64,000 nucleotides of DNA. Origin: Plantago ovata (Eukaryota > Streptophyta > Magnoliopsida > Lamiales > Plantaginaceae). Under the pieces are notes generated by a model. It was given only the letters and a program-made list of their open reading frames with translations. It made no database searches and was not told the origin of the DNA. Of the stretch, positions 63,815 through 64,000 are shown piece after piece. The stretch's first letter is position 1, and each line of letters begins with the position of its first letter. The stretch spans positions 27,129,313 to 27,193,312 of the forward strand of contig CM051457.1 in the NCBI GenBank assembly GCA_028274465.1, in the 5' to 3' direction. The position numbers were made by a program, and so were the translations under genes.

Positions 63815-64000
63815 ATTTGTCATGTTCTTTACAATATTGCCCATGTTCTAGCCAATATTGTCCATGTTCTCACCGATATAGTCACTGTTTTCATGCTCTG
63901 TTTTTTTCTTTTTTTTTTTTTATGAAAAGTTGAACTCTGCAATATACACTATGTTCTCAGCAATATAAACCATGTTCTCAACAATATTGTCCATGTTCTC
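63815..64000. repeat. Minisatellite running off the window end
   Basis: Units of about 22 bp based on catgttctcaNcaatattgtc recur with variation (tgttctttacaatattgccc, tgttctagccaatattgtcc, tgttctcaccgatatagtca, tgttctcagcaatataaacc, tgttctcaacaatattgtcc). A T-rich interruption lies at 63900-63922. The array is cut by the window edge. Confidence 0.85.

Noticed and set aside
1..64000. CRISPR arrays, bacterial operons or prophage
   Set aside because: None seen. Introns, plant gene families and plant retroelements show this is plant nuclear DNA; regular short repeats seen are minisatellites or transposon remnants.

Overview
This is plant nuclear DNA. Genes are split by short GT-AG introns, and the window holds LTR, LINE and SINE retroelements, a plastid rRNA insertion and eudicot-type gene families. 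The NLR resembles the R1-like CC-NBS-LRR group common in asterids, so an asterid eudicot is my best guess (inference only).

Layout. 0-7 kb: two tandem WAT1/UMAMIT-type transporter genes (seven exons each, same exon pattern) separated by a broken trichome-birefringence-like (TBL) acetyltransferase gene. 6.8-7.7 kb (-): a type II peroxiredoxin. 7.9-8.1 kb: a complete SINE with target-site duplication. 9.8-14.2 kb: a plastid 16S rRNA fragment abutting a decayed L1-type LINE (-). 14.9-18.1 kb (-): an NLR relic and an intact P-class PPR gene. 19.6-22.3 kb (-): an intact-looking CC-NBS-LRR gene. 22.6-24.8 kb: relics of a WAT1 gene and a PPR gene, plus a direct duplication. 25-40 kb (+): four TBL genes, interrupted by the gene for mitochondrial ribosomal protein uL29m (33.9-34.7 kb). 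41.5-49.6 kb (+): a PPR pseudogene split by a very young Ty1/copia element (-) with an uninterrupted polyprotein. 50-50.8 kb: tandem repeat and NLR relic. 51.6-58.9 kb (+): three more intact TBL genes and one pseudogene. 59.5 kb (-): a possible 58-residue gene. 60.2 kb: a TBL exon relic. 61.5-63.2 kb (-): a 2H-phosphoesterase-like gene with a repeat-filled 5' UTR intron. The right end runs into a minisatellite.

How it fits together. The window is a tandem-duplication neighbourhood. Ten TBL-derived loci (seven intact-looking, two pseudogenes, one exon relic) probably encode Golgi wall-polysaccharide O-acetyltransferases. All intact copies share a three-exon design with a middle exon of exactly 284 nt, the GDS motif and a C-terminal DxxH. 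The PPR-NLR relic block at 14.9-18.1 kb is repeated in inverted orientation at 41.5-50.8 kb. The combination of WAT1 genes, a 2H-like gene and TBL genes recalls, from memory, the Arabidopsis interval around At3g28050-At3g28150.

Most notable candidate: the copia element at 41851-48267 lacks a recognisable tRNA-iMet primer site. Instead, 14 nt just inside its 5' LTR are perfectly complementary to a segment within the LTR, with further imperfect pairing beyond. The strand polarity fits self-primed reverse transcription as known for Tf1-type elements.
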